38,912 bases of DNA from Rhodanobacter thiooxydans LCS2 (GTDB lineage Bacteria > Pseudomonadota > Gammaproteobacteria > Xanthomonadales > Rhodanobacteraceae): NCBI RefSeq assembly GCF_000264375.1, contig NZ_AJXW01000032.1:1-38912 (forward strand). The letters are read 5' to 3'. This document shows, piece by piece, positions 27,513 through 37,473 of this stretch. The number at the start of each line of letters is the position of its first letter. Position 1 is the first letter of the stretch. The notes below the pieces were generated by a model that was not told where the DNA came from, did not search any database, and saw only the letters and a program-made list of their open reading frames with translations. The translations under genes were made by a program, and so were the position numbers.

Positions 27513-27559
27513 TTGCGCGGTAAACGCGCAATTTTAACCCGAATTTCCCTGACTGGAAA
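27513..27559 (-). promoter_or_regulatory. Promoter of the alpha operon with an adjacent inverted repeat
   Basis: On the minus strand TTTCCA (-35, 27554-27559), a 17-base spacer and TAAAAT (-10, 27531-27536, five of six) stand ahead of rpsM. Directly after the -10, TTGCGCG (27525-27531) and CGCGCAA (27513-27519) form a 7-bp inverted repeat around the expected transcription start. It could be an operator or the start of the leader RNA. Confidence 0.55.
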
Positions 27560-27625
27560 GCCCTGCGGCACCCGCGAGCGCCGCCAGCCTCCGACTTCGA
27601 CCCACTCCGTCCGCCCCAGCAGCCA

Positions 27626-28948
27626 CTAGTTGCGGCGGAGATTGGCCTTCTTGAGCAAGCTTTCGTACTGGTGACTGACCAGATGCGCCTGCACCTGGGC
27701 CGTGAAATCCATCACCACCACCACCACGATCAGCAGCGATGTGCCGCCGAAATAGAACGGTACGTGCCAGGCGCTCTGCATGAACGAAGGCACCAGGCAG
27801 ACCAGCACCAGGTACAGCGCGCCGACACCGGTCAGGCGCGTCATTACCGCGTCGATGTAGCTGGCCGTGGCCTTGCCCGGACGGATGCCGGGGATCAGCG
27901 CACCCGACCGCTTGAGGTTGTCGGCGGTCTCGTCCGCGTTGAACACGATCGCTGTATAGAAGAACGCAAAGCCGATCACCAGTACCGAAAAAACGGTTTC
28001 GTACAGCGGATTGCCCGGGCTCAGCGCCTGGGTCAGGTCCTGCAGCCAGCGCGATTGCTGCCCCGTGCTGAACCAGCTCACCGCGGTCGCCGGGAACATC
28101 AGCAGGCTCGAGGCGAAGATCGGCGGAATCACGCCCGACATGTTGATCTTCAGCGGCAGGTTCGAGCTCTGGTTCATGTAGGCCTTCTGCCCGCCGGAAC
28201 GCCGCGCGTAGTTCACCGTGATGCGCCGCTGGGCGCGCTCCATGAACACCACGAACGCCGTCACGCCCAGCGCCAGGGCGAACACCATCAACAACTTGAT
28301 CAGCGACAGCTCGCCGTTGCTGGCCATGCCCAGGGTGTGCACCACCGCCCCCGGCAGGCCGGCCACGATGCCGGCGAAGATCAGCAGGGAAATGCCGTTG
28401 CCGATGCCGCGCTCGGTCATCTGCTCGCCCAGCCACATCAGGAACATGGTGCCGGCGGTAAGCCCGACCACGGACGAGAAGATGAAGCCGAAGCCCGGGG
28501 TATAGACCACCGGTGCGCCACCCGCGGCAACCTGTCCCTGCAACGCCACTGCGATACCGAACGACTGGAACGCCGCCAGGGCCACCGTGGCATAGCGCGT
28601 GTACATCGTCATCTTGCGCTTGCCGGCCTCGCCCTCCTTGCGCAGGCTCTGCAGGCTCGGTACCACCGCGCCCATCATCTGGAACACGATCGACGCCGAG
28701 ATGTACGGAATCACGCCCAGCGCGAATACCGAGAAGCGCTCCAGCGCGCCACCCGAGAACATGTTGAACATGTCCATCAGGCCATTGCCGTTGACCAAGT
28801 TGGTCATCGCCTCCGGGTTGACGCCCGGAACCGGAATGAACGAACCGAGCCGGAACACCACCAGCGCACCGATCACGAAGAAGATACGCTGGCGAAGCTC
28901 CGTCAGCTTGCCGAGCTTGCCGAGTGCATTGCCCTTGGCTGCTGCCAC
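27626..28948 (-). CDS. secY: Protein translocase subunit SecY
   Basis: The 440-residue channel protein (E. coli 443) of the SecYEG translocon. Ten membrane segments are visible, first at about 21-38 ([22 protein letters not shown]), with the cytoplasmic loop [20 protein letters not shown] and the basic loop [32 protein letters not shown]. The start is GTG, with GGAG seven bases upstream lying across the rplO stop, which is four bases away. It ends the spc operon. Confidence 0.98.
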   Translation of the reverse strand: MAAAKGNALGKLGKLTELRQRIFFVIGALVVFRLGSFIPVPGVNPEAMTNLVNGNGLMDMFNMFSGGALERFSVFALGVIPYISASIVFQMMGAVVPSLQSLRKEGEAGKRKMTMYTRYATVALAAFQSFGIAVALQGQVAAGGAPVVYTPGFGFIFSSVVGLTAGTMFLMWLGEQMTERGIGNGISLLIFAGIVAGLPGAVVHTLGMASNGELSLIKLLMVFALALGVTAFVVFMERAQRRITVNYARRSGGQKAYMNQSSNLPLKINMSGVIPPIFASSLLMFPATAVSWFSTGQQSRWLQDLTQALSPGNPLYETVFSVLVIGFAFFYTAIVFNADETADNLKRSGALIPGIRPGKATASYIDAVMTRLTGVGALYLVLVCLVPSFMQSAWHVPFYFGGTSLLIVVVVVMDFTAQVQAHLVSHQYESLLKKANLRRN

Positions 28949-28952
28949 CTGA

Positions 28953-29384
28953 TTACTCCACGCTGCCGCCGGCAGCCTCGATGGCTGCCTTGGCGCCGGC
29001 GGTAGCCAGCAGACCGGACAACTTCACCGCGCGACCGATCTCGCCCTTGAGGACCACCTTGACCTTCTTCGCGCGGCTGTTGATCAGGCCAGCCTGATGC
29101 AGCGCCACCACGTCGATCACGTCGTCCTTGAGGTGGGCCAGCTGATACAGGAACACCTCCTGGCTCTCGGCCTGCTTCTTCGAGCGGAAGCCGACCTTCG
29201 GCATCCGGCGATTCAGCGGCATCTGGCCGCCTTCGAAGCCGAACTTGTGGGTGCCGCCCGCGCGGGCGTGCTGACCCTTGTGGCCGCGGCCGGCGGTCTT
29301 GCCCAGGCCCGAACCGATGCCGCGACCGACGCGCAGGCGCGTCTTGCGCGAACCGGCAGCCGGCTTGATGTCATTCAGACGCAT
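28953..29384 (-). CDS. rplO: 50S ribosomal protein L15
   Basis: The 143-residue protein begins [38 protein letters not shown], as in the family (E. coli 144). The start nine bases after GAGG is preferred; an in-frame ATG three codons earlier sits directly on that ribosome site and is rejected. The N-terminal Gly/Arg-rich tail threads into 23S rRNA. It lies 64 bases after rpmD, across two hairpins. Confidence 0.97.
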   Translation of the reverse strand: MRLNDIKPAAGSRKTRLRVGRGIGSGLGKTAGRGHKGQHARAGGTHKFGFEGGQMPLNRRMPKVGFRSKKQAESQEVFLYQLAHLKDDVIDVVALHQAGLINSRAKKVKVVLKGEIGRAVKLSGLLATAGAKAAIEAAGGSVE

Positions 29385-29400
29385 GATGGTCATCCTCTAA

Positions 29401-29439
29401 TCAGGCATCCTGCCTGAGAACCCGGCCGTCCATGGCCGG
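29401..29439 (-). other. Two hairpins in the rpmD-rplO spacer
   Basis: TCAGGCA...TGCCTGA (29401-29417, three-base loop) is adjacent to CCGGCCGT...ATGGCCGG (29422-29439, one G.T pair). The second is an inverted copy of the GTCCGGCC-N6-GGCCGG family found in other spacers of this operon. Confidence 0.65.
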
Positions 29440-29448
29440 ACAATTCAA

Positions 29449-29646
29449 TTAATCTTCGACCCGGACCAGGTAGTAGACCGTGTTGATCAGGCCACGGACC
29501 TGCGGGCTGTCCTTCAACTCACGGACGTCATCGATCTTGCCCAGACCCAGCGCCTTGACGCTCAGGCGGTGGCGTGCCTGCACGCCGCGCAGGCCCTTGA
29601 CCAGGCGCACGCGCACGGTGGCGGCGGTTTCGTTCTTCTTAGCCAT
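29449..29646 (-). CDS. rpmD: 50S ribosomal protein L30
   Basis: The 65-residue protein ([35 protein letters not shown]) resembles L30 (E. coli 59). Its ATG overlaps the end of rpsE by eight bases, with GAGG nine bases ahead inside rpsE, so the two are translationally coupled. A longer frame to 29706 is an artefact. Confidence 0.97.
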   Translation of the reverse strand: MAKKNETAATVRVRLVKGLRGVQARHRLSVKALGLGKIDDVRELKDSPQVRGLINTVYYLVRVED

Positions 29647-30148
29647 TGCCGAGCACCTCTTCCAGGCTCTTGCCACGCTTGGCGGCGATCTTCTTGGGCG
29701 AGGCAACCGCCTGCAGGCCCTTGATGGTGGCGCGCACCAGGTTGATCGGGTTGCGCGAGCCGACCGCCTTGGCCAGCACGTTCTTCACGCCGACCACTTC
29801 CAGCACGGCACGCATCGCGCCGCCGGCGATCACGCCGGTACCTTCGGAAGCCGGCTGCATGTAGACGCGGGCAGCACCATGGTTCGCCTTCACGGCGTAC
29901 CACAGGGTGCCGTTGTTCAGCTCGATGTTCACCATCTGGCGGCGGGCACGCTCCATGGCCTTGGAAATGGCCACCGGCACTTCGCGCGCCTTGCCATAGC
30001 CGAAGCCGACCTTGCCCTCGCCGTCACCGACCACGGTCAGCGCGGTGAAGCTCATCTGGCGGCCGCCCTTGACGGTCTTGGCCACACGGTTGACGGCAAT
30101 CAGCTTTTCCAGCAGGCCGTCGGAATTTTCGCGATCGGTAGAAGACAT
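29639..30148 (-). CDS. rpsE: 30S ribosomal protein S5
   Basis: The product (169 residues) has the S5 double-stranded-RNA-like N-domain ([43 protein letters not shown]) and the C-domain with [27 protein letters not shown]. It shapes decoding accuracy. The ATG with GGA seven bases upstream is chosen; an in-frame ATG four codons earlier (30160) lacks a ribosome site. It lies 105 bases after rplR, with GC hairpins in the gap (30163-30176, CCCGG...CCGGG). Confidence 0.96.
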   Translation of the reverse strand: MSSTDRENSDGLLEKLIAVNRVAKTVKGGRQMSFTALTVVGDGEGKVGFGYGKAREVPVAISKAMERARRQMVNIELNNGTLWYAVKANHGAARVYMQPASEGTGVIAGGAMRAVLEVVGVKNVLAKAVGSRNPINLVRATIKGLQAVASPKKIAAKRGKSLEEVLGNG

Positions 30149-30253
30149 GTTCTTTTCCATGTGCCCGGCGGACCGGGACTTTGCTTGCGGCTGAGCCGCT
30201 TGGAGTTGTAGGTGACGCTGTGGATCAGGGGCACACCCCGACCCGAATGTTGC

Positions 30254-30607
30254 TTAGAACTGCAGTCCGGCCTCGCGCGCCGCATCGGCCAGCGCCTTGA
30301 TGCGACCGTGGTAGCGGAAACCGGAGCGGTCAAACGCGACGGACTCGACGCCCGCGGCCTTCGCGCGCTCGGCAACGGCCTTGCCCACTGCCGCGGCGGC
30401 AGCCAGATTCTTGGTACCCTTCAGGCCTTCGGCCACCGACTTCTGCACGGTGGAGGCAGCCGCCACCACATTCTTGCCGGAGGCGTCGAACACCTGCGCG
30501 TAGATGTGCTGGCCGGTACGGTGCACCGACAGGCGGGCCACCGCCAACTTGCGGATGTGGGCGCGTGTGGACTTGGCACGGCGCAGGCGGTTTTCGTTCT
30601 TGTTCAT
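30254..30607 (-). CDS. rplR: 50S ribosomal protein L18
   Basis: The 117-residue protein ([20 protein letters not shown]... [26 protein letters not shown]) equals the E. coli length and ends in the same AREAGLQF. It binds 5S rRNA. The second ATG is chosen because AAGGA is nine bases upstream; the ATG two codons earlier is too close. A repeat hairpin lies in the 103-base spacer before it. Confidence 0.97.
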   Translation of the reverse strand: MNKNENRLRRAKSTRAHIRKLAVARLSVHRTGQHIYAQVFDASGKNVVAAASTVQKSVAEGLKGTKNLAAAAAVGKAVAERAKAAGVESVAFDRSGFRYHGRIKALADAAREAGLQF

Positions 30608-30657
30608 CGTCATGGTTCCTTGAAAGCGGATCGGCTTGGGATAACTGTCATCTGCTC

Positions 30658-30690
30658 TTGGTGAAGAGTCCGGCCATGGATGGCCGGTCT
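30658..30690 (-). repeat. Repeat hairpin in the rplF-rplR spacer
   Basis: The perfect stem CCGGCCAT...ATGGCCGG (30670-30687) is embedded in a ~33-base stretch that resembles 24808-24840 in the rpoA-rplQ spacer, including the flanking TGGTGA and GTCT. It is the best copy of the operon-internal repeat. Confidence 0.7.
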
Positions 30691-30710
30691 TTCGCGCAGG
30701 GACAGCGCAC

Positions 30711-31238
30711 TTAAGCCTTCTTGGCTTCCTTCAGGGTGATCTTCTCGCCGGCATAGCGCACGCCCTTGCCCTTGTAGGGTTCCGGCGGACGGAAGCCGCG
30801 AATCTTCGCCGCCACCTGCCCCACTGCCTGCTTGTCCGAACCCTTGATCAGGATCTCGGTCTGCGACGGGGTCTCGATGCTGATACCTTCCGGCGCATCG
30901 AACACCACCGGATGGGAGAAGCCCAGGCTGAGGTTCAGCGACTTGCCCTGCATCGAGGCGCGGTAACCGACACCGACCAGCTCGAGCTTGCGCTCGTAGC
31001 CACCGGAAACACCGGTGACCATGTTGGACAGCAGCGCACGCGCGGTACCGCCGAACATGTCGTCGGCACCCTCGACGAGGCTGATGTGCGCCACGCCGTT
31101 GTCTACGGCAATACTGACACCCGGCAGCTGGTGCACGGACAGCGTGCCCTTCGGACCCTTCACCGAGATGCTGTCGGTGCCGATCGTCATCTCGACGCCC
31201 TTGGGCAGGGAAATTGGTTGTTTGGCAACACGTGACAT
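30711..31238 (-). CDS. rplF: 50S ribosomal protein L6
   Basis: The 175-residue protein ([20 protein letters not shown] ... [28 protein letters not shown]) has the two L6 repeats and the conserved PPEPYKGKG motif near the C-terminus; E. coli L6 has 177. It sits near the sarcin-ricin loop. It follows rpsH by 11 bases. Confidence 0.99.
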   Translation of the reverse strand: MSRVAKQPISLPKGVEMTIGTDSISVKGPKGTLSVHQLPGVSIAVDNGVAHISLVEGADDMFGGTARALLSNMVTGVSGGYERKLELVGVGYRASMQGKSLNLSLGFSHPVVFDAPEGISIETPSQTEILIKGSDKQAVGQVAAKIRGFRPPEPYKGKGVRYAGEKITLKEAKKA

Positions 31239-31249
31239 CGACGGACTCC

Positions 31250-31645
31250 TTATGCCACTTGGCCGATGACTTCGCCGCCCAGACCCTTGGCGCGGGCCTG
31301 CGCGTCGGTCAGCAGACCGGCGGAAGTCGAGATGATCGAGATGCCCAGGCCGCCCAGGACCTTCGGCAGCTCGTCCTTGCCGCGATACACGCGCAGGCCG
31401 GAGCGGCTGACACGGGAAATGCGCTCGATGGCCGGCTGGCCCTCGAAATACTTGAGCTTGATCTCGAGCACCGGCTTGCCTTCCTCGGCGGAAGTCTTGG
31501 CGTCGAGGATGTAGCCCTCGTTCTTGAGAAGATCGGCGATCGCCAACTTCAGTTTCGACGACGGCATACGCACGGTCGGCTTGCCCATGGCCTGGGCATT
31601 GCGGACGCGCGTGAACAGATCGGCGATGGGATCAGTCATGCTCAT
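31250..31645 (-). CDS. rpsH: 30S ribosomal protein S8
   Basis: The 131-residue protein ([46 protein letters not shown]) matches S8 (E. coli 130). It binds helix 21 of 16S rRNA, and in E. coli represses the spc operon at rplE. AAGGA lies seven bases before the first ATG, which is preferred over the second ATG two codons later. A long spacer separates it from rpsN. Confidence 0.98.
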   Translation of the reverse strand: MSMTDPIADLFTRVRNAQAMGKPTVRMPSSKLKLAIADLLKNEGYILDAKTSAEEGKPVLEIKLKYFEGQPAIERISRVSRSGLRVYRGKDELPKVLGGLGISIISTSAGLLTDAQARAKGLGGEVIGQVA

Positions 31646-31864
31646 GAAAACATCCTTCAGAGTGCACCGATATCCGATAAAACCGGAAATCAATCGAATT
31701 GTGAGCCGACATCGACGTCGGCCTGCCTTGCGCAGACCGATGACTATAACAGCCTTTTCAGGTTTTGGCGAATAGCGATGCGTTAGTCGCATCCACCGAC
31801 TGCACCTTCGTGCAACCGGGTGAGCCGGCGACGGAATCTCTCCGTCGACCAGCCCTGCAGTGGG
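31646..31864 (-). other. 219-base rpsN-rpsH spacer with four hairpins
   Basis: No gene. Perfect stems lie at 31705-31722 (GCCGAC...GTCGGC), 31777-31793 (GATGCG...CGCATC), 31801-31814 (TGCAC...GTGCA) and 31829-31847 (CGACGGA...TCCGTCG). Bases 31725-31739 repeat 15 bases from the 3' end of rpsN (31875-31889). A possible promoter lies between. Confidence 0.65.
31743..31751 (-). promoter_or_regulatory. Possible internal extended -10 promoter ahead of rpsH
   Basis: On the minus strand TGTTATAGT combines TG with a TATAGT -10, the extended -10 arrangement, about 100 bases before the rpsH start. The -35 region is poor. Confidence 0.35.
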
Positions 31865-32170
31865 TTACCAGCTGGCCTTGCGCAGACCGGGCACATCGCC
31901 ACGCATGGTCGCTTCGCGCAGCTTGTTGCGGCCGAGGCCGAACTTCGTGTAGACGGCGCGCGGGCGACCAGTCAACGCGCAGCGGGTACGCTGACGCACC
32001 GGGCTGGCGTCGCGCGGCAGCTTCTGCAGCTTGGACTGGGCGGCCATCTTCTCGTCGTAGGAGGCGGTGGTGCTCAGCACGATCGCCTTCAGTTCGGCGC
32101 GCTTGGCGGCGAACTTCTTGGCGAGCTTGGTCCGCTTGATGTCGCGGTTGACCATCGAGGTCTTTGCCAT
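31865..32170 (-). CDS. rpsN: 30S ribosomal protein S14
   Basis: The 101-residue protein ([20 protein letters not shown] ... [24 protein letters not shown]) is the long, zinc-free form: one cysteine remains and the CxxC pairs are missing. E. coli S14 is 101 residues. It lies in the 30S head. GAGAG precedes the ATG. Confidence 0.99.
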   Translation of the reverse strand: MAKTSMVNRDIKRTKLAKKFAAKRAELKAIVLSTTASYDEKMAAQSKLQKLPRDASPVRQRTRCALTGRPRAVYTKFGLGRNKLREATMRGDVPGLRKASW

Positions 32171-32188
32171 GGGTATCTCTCGCGTCTA

Positions 32189-32728
32189 TCAGTTGCGGAA
32201 CGGGAAGCTGAACGCGGCCAGCAGGGCCTTTGCCTCTTCGTCAGTCTTCGCGGTGGTGGTGATGGAGATGTCCATGCCACGCAGCGCATCGACCTGGTCG
32301 AAGTCGATCTCAGGGAAAATGATCTGTTCCTTGATACCGAAATTGTAGTTGCCGCGGCCGTCGAAGGCTTTGCCCGAGACACCACGGAAGTCGCGCACGC
32401 GCGGCAGCGAGATGTTGATCAGGCGGTCGAGGAACTCGAACATCTGCGCACGGCGCAGGGTGACCTTGCAGCCGATCGGCCAGCCGTCGCGGATCTTGAA
32501 CGAGGCCACGGAGACGCGCGCCTTGGTCGTGATGGGCTTCTGGCCGGAGATCTTGGCCATGTCGGCCACGGCGTTCTCGAGCACTTTCTTGTTGCCCGCA
32601 GCTTCGCCTACGCCCATGTTCAGCGTGATCTTGGTGATGCGGGGAACCTGCATCACGTTCTGGTAGCCGAACTGCTTGGTGAGCTTCGGCACTACCTGCT
32701 CTTTGTAGAAATTTTCAAGGCGGGTCAT
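32189..32728 (-). CDS. rplE: 50S ribosomal protein L5
   Basis: The 179-residue protein ([43 protein letters not shown]) is the full L5 (E. coli 179) and binds 5S rRNA in the central protuberance. It follows rplX by 12 bases. Confidence 0.99.
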   Translation of the reverse strand: MTRLENFYKEQVVPKLTKQFGYQNVMQVPRITKITLNMGVGEAAGNKKVLENAVADMAKISGQKPITTKARVSVASFKIRDGWPIGCKVTLRRAQMFEFLDRLINISLPRVRDFRGVSGKAFDGRGNYNFGIKEQIIFPEIDFDQVDALRGMDISITTTAKTDEEAKALLAAFSFPFRN

Positions 32729-32740
32729 GATCGTGATTCC

Positions 32741-33055
32741 TTACGCGTCCACCACCTCGCCAGACGAACGGAACACGCGGACCTTGCGCCCATCTGCGAG
32801 CGTCTTGGTGCCGACGCGTTCACCCTTGTTCGTGGCGGGGTTGAACAGCTGCACATTGGAGAGATGGATCGAGGCTTCACGCTCGACGATGCCGCCAGCC
32901 TGGTTGGCCTGGGGATTCGGCTTGGTGTGGCGCTTGACCAGATTCACGTTGGAGACGAATACACGCTCGCCTGCAACACGCAGCACATCGCCGCGCTGAC
33001 CCTTGTTCTTGCCGGTGATCACCAGGACCTGATCACCCTTGCGGATACGGTTCAT
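32741..33055 (-). CDS. rplX: 50S ribosomal protein L24
   Basis: The 104-residue protein has a KOW motif at the N-terminus ([23 protein letters not shown]) and equals the E. coli length. It is an early assembly initiator at the exit tunnel. Spacing to rplN is 14 bases. Confidence 0.99.
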   Translation of the reverse strand: MNRIRKGDQVLVITGKNKGQRGDVLRVAGERVFVSNVNLVKRHTKPNPQANQAGGIVEREASIHLSNVQLFNPATNKGERVGTKTLADGRKVRVFRSSGEVVDA

Positions 33056-33069
33056 TGTCTTGACTCCGC

Positions 33070-33438
33070 TCAGAGCACTTCGGGCGCAAGCGAGACGATC
33101 TTCATGAACTTCTCGCTGCGCAGCTCGCGGGTAACCGGCCCGAAAATACGGGTGCCGATCGGCTCGAGCTTGTTGTTGAGGAGCACCGCTGCATTGCCGT
33201 CGAAACGGATCAGCGAGCCATCGGGACGACGCACACCCTTGGCGGTACGTACCACCACGGCGTTGTACACCTCACCCTTCTTCACCTTGCCGCGAGGGAT
33301 GGCATCCTTCACGGTGACCTTGATCACGTCACCGATCGCGGCGTAACGGCGCTTGGAGCCGCCGAGCACCTTGATGCACATCAGTTCCTTCGCGCCGCTG
33401 TTGTCCGCCGCGGAGAGCGTGCTTTGCATCTGGATCAT
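33070..33438 (-). CDS. rplN: 50S ribosomal protein L14
   Basis: The 122-residue protein ([33 protein letters not shown]) is the usual L14 (123 in E. coli), which forms part of an inter-subunit bridge. GGGAGGG lies seven bases upstream of the ATG. Confidence 0.99.
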   Translation of the reverse strand: MIQMQSTLSAADNSGAKELMCIKVLGGSKRRYAAIGDVIKVTVKDAIPRGKVKKGEVYNAVVVRTAKGVRRPDGSLIRFDGNAAVLLNNKLEPIGTRIFGPVTRELRSEKFMKIVSLAPEVL

Positions 33439-33452
33439 GTCTGCACCCTCCC

Positions 33453-33713
33453 TTAGACGTTGGCGCGCGTGATGATTTCAACCACGCGGTGATGTTTGGT
33501 CTTGGACAGCGGGCGGCACTCGGCGATGCGCACGATGTCACCCTCATTTGCGCCCAGGTCGTCCTGCGCATGCAGCTTGGTCGAACGGCGGATGGTCTTG
33601 CCGAGCAGCCAATGCTGCTCCTGGCGTTCGACCAGCACGGTGACCGTCTTGTCCATCTTGTTGCTGGTAACGCGACCCTCGAGGGTACGCGCCTGTTTCT
33701 GATTGTCGCTCAT
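33453..33713 (-). CDS. rpsQ: 30S ribosomal protein S17
   Basis: The 86-residue OB-fold protein ([44 protein letters not shown]) matches S17 (E. coli 84). It binds the 5' domain of 16S rRNA. It follows rpmC by 12 bases. Confidence 0.99.
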   Translation of the reverse strand: MSDNQKQARTLEGRVTSNKMDKTVTVLVERQEQHWLLGKTIRRSTKLHAQDDLGANEGDIVRIAECRPLSKTKHHRVVEIITRANV

Positions 33714-33725
33714 GTCGGCCGTCCC

Positions 33726-33911
33726 TTACTTCTTGCCGCCGAGCACGAACTTCGTGCGGGCGATGTCACGCCGAACGCGGCGGAGCTGGTGCGGCTGAGT
33801 GAGCTGGCCGGAACCCTTTTGCATACGCAGGTTGAATTGCTCCTTGCGCAGGTCCAGCAGATGCTGCTGCAGCTCTTCGGCCGACTGGTTGTTGATATCT
33901 TTGCTGGCCAT
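33726..33911 (-). CDS. rpmC: 50S ribosomal protein L29
   Basis: The 61-residue helical protein ([37 protein letters not shown]) resembles L29 (63). The ATG shares one base with the rplP stop (TGATG), so coupling is likely; a GTG one codon earlier is an alternative. It lies at the exit tunnel near the SRP and trigger factor docking site. Confidence 0.97.
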   Translation of the reverse strand: MASKDINNQSAEELQQHLLDLRKEQFNLRMQKGSGQLTQPHQLRRVRRDIARTKFVLGGKK

Positions 33912-34324
33912 CACATCACCGCCCGGGTCACGAACTGGGTCTGCACCGAGAGCTTGGCAGCCGCCAGGCGGAACGCCTCGCGCGCCGTCGGCTCGTCGAC
34001 GCCCTCGATTTCATAGAGCATGCGGCCGGGCTGGATCGGGGCGACCCAGAACTCGACGCTGCCCTTGCCCGCGCCCATGCGGACTTCGATCGGCTTCTTG
34101 GTGATCGGCTTGTCCGGGAACACGCGGATCCACAGCTTGCCGCCACGCTTGACGAAGCGGGTGATGCAACGACGGGCCGCCTCGATCTGTCGCGCGGTGA
34201 GTGCGCCGTGCGTGGTCGCCTTCAGGCCGTACTCGCCGAAGCTGACGAGGTTGGAGCACTGGGCCAGACCGTCGTTGCGGCCCTTGAACTGTTTGCGGTA
34301 TTTGGTTCGCTTGGGTTGCAACAT
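33911..34324 (-). CDS. rplP: 50S ribosomal protein L16
   Basis: The 137-residue protein ([40 protein letters not shown]) matches L16 (136). It contacts the A-site tRNA. It follows rpsC by 11 bases and overlaps the rpmC start by one base. Confidence 0.99.
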   Translation of the reverse strand: MLQPKRTKYRKQFKGRNDGLAQCSNLVSFGEYGLKATTHGALTARQIEAARRCITRFVKRGGKLWIRVFPDKPITKKPIEVRMGAGKGSVEFWVAPIQPGRMLYEIEGVDEPTAREAFRLAAAKLSVQTQFVTRAVM

Positions 34325-34335
34325 GGCAACTCTCC

Positions 34336-35091
34336 TTACTTCGCCGACCGTTCGCGACGGCCTTCGCCGTCACGACGCGGTTCACGATCACGACGGCCTT
34401 CGCCACCCTCGCGGCGCGAGGGTGCCGGCGACTCGTCCTTCGACTCCTGGCCGATCTGGGACAGGTCGAAGATCTCGCCCTTGTTGACCCACACCTTGAT
34501 GCCGATGATGCCGTAGGTGGTGCTTGCCTCGGCGAAGCCGTAGTCGATGTCGGCACGCAACGTGTGCAGCGGCACCCGACCTTCGCGGGCCCACTCGGAA
34601 CGGGCGATCTCGGCGCCGTTCAGGCGGCCGGACACGTTGATCTTGATGCCCAGCGCGCCCAGGCGCATCGCGTTGCCGACCGAGCGCTTCATCGCGCGGC
34701 GGAACATGATGCGGCGCTCCAGCTGCTGCGCGATCGACTCGGCCACCAACTGTGCGTCAATCTCCGGCTTGCGCACTTCGTTGACGTTGATGTGCGTCGG
34801 GACGCCCATCATGTCGCTGACTTCCTTGCGCAGCTTCTCGATATCCTCGCCCTTCTTGCCGATCACCACGCCCGGACGGGCGGTGTGGATCGTCACGCGC
34901 GCGGTCTTGGCCGGGCGCTCGATCTGGATCTTCGAGATGCCGGCGGCGGCCAGCTTCTTCTTCAGCATGTCGCGGACCTTGATATCGGCCACGAGATACT
35001 TGGCGTAATCGCCCTTGTTGGCGAACCACTTCGAGTTCCAGTCCTTGGCAATGCCGAGGCGGATACCGGTGGGATGAACTTTGTGACCCAT
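34336..35091 (-). CDS. rpsC: 30S ribosomal protein S3
   Basis: The 251-residue protein ([22 protein letters not shown]) has the KH domain near 40-110 (with [18 protein letters not shown]) and the S3 C-domain. Compared with E. coli (233) it has an added C-terminal tail of charged Arg/Glu/Asp repeats (about 215-251). It lines the mRNA entry channel. A longer start at 35181 is unlike the family. Confidence 0.98.
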   Translation of the reverse strand: MGHKVHPTGIRLGIAKDWNSKWFANKGDYAKYLVADIKVRDMLKKKLAAAGISKIQIERPAKTARVTIHTARPGVVIGKKGEDIEKLRKEVSDMMGVPTHINVNEVRKPEIDAQLVAESIAQQLERRIMFRRAMKRSVGNAMRLGALGIKINVSGRLNGAEIARSEWAREGRVPLHTLRADIDYGFAEASTTYGIIGIKVWVNKGEIFDLSQIGQESKDESPAPSRREGGEGRRDREPRRDGEGRRERSAK

Positions 35092-35107
35092 CGTCTTGTG
35101 TCCCCGG

Positions 35108-35443
35108 TCAGTTACCAACAACCACAGTAATGTGGCTGGTGCGCTTGAGAATGCGCGAACCGCGGCCTTTGGCGCGGGCATACATGCGCTTCATCGCCGG
35201 ACCTTCATCGACGAAGATGCTGGCCACCTTCAGCTCGTCGACATCCGCGCCGAGGTTGTTCTCGGCGTTGGCGACGGCCGACAGCAGCACCTTGCGAACA
35301 AGGTGAGCGGCCTTCTTGTTGGTGTAATTGAGCACGTCGCTGGCCCGGCCCACGGGAAGACCGCGGACCAGATCAGCCACCAGGCGTGCCTTTTGCGCCG
35401 AGATGCGGGCGCCGCGCAGGATCGCTTTGGCTTCAGTGCTCAT
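35108..35443 (-). CDS. rplV: 50S ribosomal protein L22
   Basis: The 111-residue protein ([38 protein letters not shown]) equals L22 (110), which lines the exit tunnel. Its ATG shares one base with the rpsS stop (TGATG). The long open frame to 35809 is out-of-frame rpsS/rplB sequence. Confidence 0.98.
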   Translation of the reverse strand: MSTEAKAILRGARISAQKARLVADLVRGLPVGRASDVLNYTNKKAAHLVRKVLLSAVANAENNLGADVDELKVASIFVDEGPAMKRMYARAKGRGSRILKRTSHITVVVGN

Positions 35444-35715
35444 CACTTGCCCTTCTTGTCGCCGACATGGCCCTTGAACGTACGAGTCACCGCGAACTCG
35501 CCGAGCTTGTGCCCGACCATGTTCTCGTTGATCAGGACGGGCACGTGCTGACGGCCGTTGTGGATGGCGATGGTCAAGCCGACCATTTCCGGCAGGATCA
35601 TCGAGCGGCGCGACCAGGTCTTGATCGGGCGCTTGTTGTGGGCGGAAACCGCAGCTTCCACCTTCTTCGCGAGGTGAAGGTCGACGAACGGACCTTTCTT
35701 CAGAGAACGCGGCAT
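35443..35715 (-). CDS. rpsS: 30S ribosomal protein S19
   Basis: The 90-residue protein ([60 protein letters not shown]) matches S19 (92). It forms the 30S head with S13. The stop overlaps the rplV start. Confidence 0.99.
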   Translation of the reverse strand: MPRSLKKGPFVDLHLAKKVEAAVSAHNKRPIKTWSRRSMILPEMVGLTIAIHNGRQHVPVLINENMVGHKLGEFAVTRTFKGHVGDKKGK

Positions 35716-35727
35716 GTCGGCTTCCTG

Positions 35728-36552
35728 TTACTTGGTACGACGACGCACGATGAACTGCTGCGTGCGCTTGTTGTTGCGGGTCTTGTAACCCTTGGCCGGC
35801 GTGCCCCACGGGCTGACCGGATGACGACCGCCAGAAGTCTTACCTTCACCACCACCGTGCGGATGGTCGACCGGGTTCATCACCACGCCGCGAACGGTCG
35901 GGCGAATGCCCACCCAGCGCTTGGCGCCGGCCTTGCCCAGCTTCTTCAGGCTGTGCTCGCCGTTGCCGACTTCGCCGATGGTGGCGCGGCAATCGACCGA
36001 GACGCGGCGCATCTCGCCGGAGCGCAGGCGTAGCGTGGCGTAGCCGGACTCGCGGGCAACCAGCTGCACCGAGGCGCCGGCGCTGCGGGCGATCTGCGCA
36101 CCCTTGCCGGGGCGCAGCTCGATGCAGTGAATCGTGCTGCCCATCGGGATGTTGCGCAGCTGCAGGCAATTGCCGGCCTTGATCGGCGCGTCGCGACCGG
36201 ACACCAGGCGATCGTCCACCTGCACGCCCTTCGGCGCGATGATGTAGCGGCGCTCGCCATCGGCGTAGCACAGCAGCGCGATGTGCGCGGTACGGTTCGG
36301 ATCGTACTCGATGCGCTCGACGCGGGCGGCGATGCCTTCCTTGTCGCGCTTGAAGTCGATGATGCGGTAGTGCTGCTTGTGACCGCCACCGCGATGACGC
36401 GTGGTGATGCGACCGTGGTGGTTGCGACCGCCGGTCTTGGACTGCGATTCGGTCAACGCCGCGTACGGCGCGCCCTTGTGCAGGCCTTCCGTGCGGACGC
36501 TCACCGCGTCACGGCGGCCCGGCGAGGTCGGCTTGTGGTTGATTAGTGCCAT
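35728..36552 (-). CDS. rplB: 50S ribosomal protein L2
   Basis: The 274-residue protein has the SH3-like core and the conserved [28 protein letters not shown] loop containing the His important for peptidyl transfer. E. coli L2 is 273. It follows rplW by 17 bases. Confidence 0.99.
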   Translation of the reverse strand: MALINHKPTSPGRRDAVSVRTEGLHKGAPYAALTESQSKTGGRNHHGRITTRHRGGGHKQHYRIIDFKRDKEGIAARVERIEYDPNRTAHIALLCYADGERRYIIAPKGVQVDDRLVSGRDAPIKAGNCLQLRNIPMGSTIHCIELRPGKGAQIARSAGASVQLVARESGYATLRLRSGEMRRVSVDCRATIGEVGNGEHSLKKLGKAGAKRWVGIRPTVRGVVMNPVDHPHGGGEGKTSGGRHPVSPWGTPAKGYKTRNNKRTQQFIVRRRTK

Positions 36553-36569
36553 CTCACAGAACTCCTGGC

Positions 36570-36863
36570 TCAGGCCTTGGCGGACACGTCGATGGTCTGG
36601 CCATCGGCAAGACGCACATAGGCCTTGCGCTTGCCCTGGCGGCTGCCAGCGCGGAAACGGAAGGACTTGACCTTGCCCTTGGTGTTGACGAGGTTCACCT
36701 GCTCGACCTTGACGTCGAACATTTTCTCCACGGCATCGCGGACATCAGCCTTGGTTGCGGTCGGGGCGACCACGAATACGTACTGGTTGTGCTCGCCCAG
36801 GCGCGCCGACTTCTCGGAAATGTGCGGTGCGCGCAGCGTGTCGAGAATGCGTTCGTTGTTCAT
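36570..36863 (-). CDS. rplW: 50S ribosomal protein L23
   Basis: The 97-residue protein ([41 protein letters not shown]) matches L23 (100). The ATG overlaps the rplD stop by four bases (ATGA), with GAGGAG eight bases upstream, so it is preferred over the GTG three codons earlier. It docks trigger factor and SRP. Confidence 0.98.
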   Translation of the reverse strand: MNNERILDTLRAPHISEKSARLGEHNQYVFVVAPTATKADVRDAVEKMFDVKVEQVNLVNTKGKVKSFRFRAGSRQGKRKAYVRLADGQTIDVSAKA

Positions 36864-37462
36864 GCCAGCCACTCCTCGACCTTCTTCACGGCGTCAACCG
36901 TCATCACCACGTGGTCGGAACCGACCAGGCTGACGGGGTTCAGCGCCATCACGTCCAGCACATGGATATACGGGATGTTGCGCGCGGCCAGGAACAGCGC
37001 CTCGGAGGCGTCTTCCGACACCAGCAACACGCGGCCGGAAACCTCCAGCTCGGCGAGCTTGGCCACCATCGCGGAAGTCTTCGGCGTATCGACACCGAAA
37101 CTCTCGACGATCTTCAGGCGCCCCTGACGGGCCAGCTCGGAGAAGATCGAGCGGATCGCGACGCGGTAGGCCTTGCGGTTGACCTTCTGCTCGTAGCTGC
37201 GCGGCTTGGCGGCAAACGTGACACCACCACCGATGAAAATCGGCGCACGGTAGTCACCGTGACGGGCACCACCACCCTTCTGCTTCTTGAACTTCTTGGT
37301 GGTGCCGGACATCTCGCCGCGCGACAGCTGCGCCTTGGTACCGGCGCGACCGGCCGCCTGGTAGGCAACCACCACCTGGTGGACCAGGGCCTTCTTGTAC
37401 TCGCCGCCGAACACTTCGTCCGACACGCTGAGCGGCTTGGCGCCAATGACATTCAATTCCAT
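36860..37462 (-). CDS. rplD: 50S ribosomal protein L4
   Basis: The 200-residue protein ([42 protein letters not shown]. coli 201) lines the exit tunnel. In E. coli it also represses the S10 operon by attenuation and by blocking translation; the terminator-like hairpin in this operon's leader makes it a candidate regulator here. GAGGAG precedes the ATG. Confidence 0.98.
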   Translation of the reverse strand: MELNVIGAKPLSVSDEVFGGEYKKALVHQVVVAYQAAGRAGTKAQLSRGEMSGTTKKFKKQKGGGARHGDYRAPIFIGGGVTFAAKPRSYEQKVNRKAYRVAIRSIFSELARQGRLKIVESFGVDTPKTSAMVAKLAELEVSGRVLLVSEDASEALFLAARNIPYIHVLDVMALNPVSLVGSDHVVMTVDAVKKVEEWLA

Positions 37463-37473
37463 GGCGACTCTCC

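Noticed and set aside
27534..28436. A 300-codon minus-strand frame overlapping secY
   Set aside because: Out of frame with secY, with no family. The SecY frame has all membrane segments and conserved loops.
29385..29393. Longer N-terminus of L15
   Set aside because: The ATG at 29393 lies directly after its only possible ribosome site; the ATG at 29384 has proper spacing and matches the family start.
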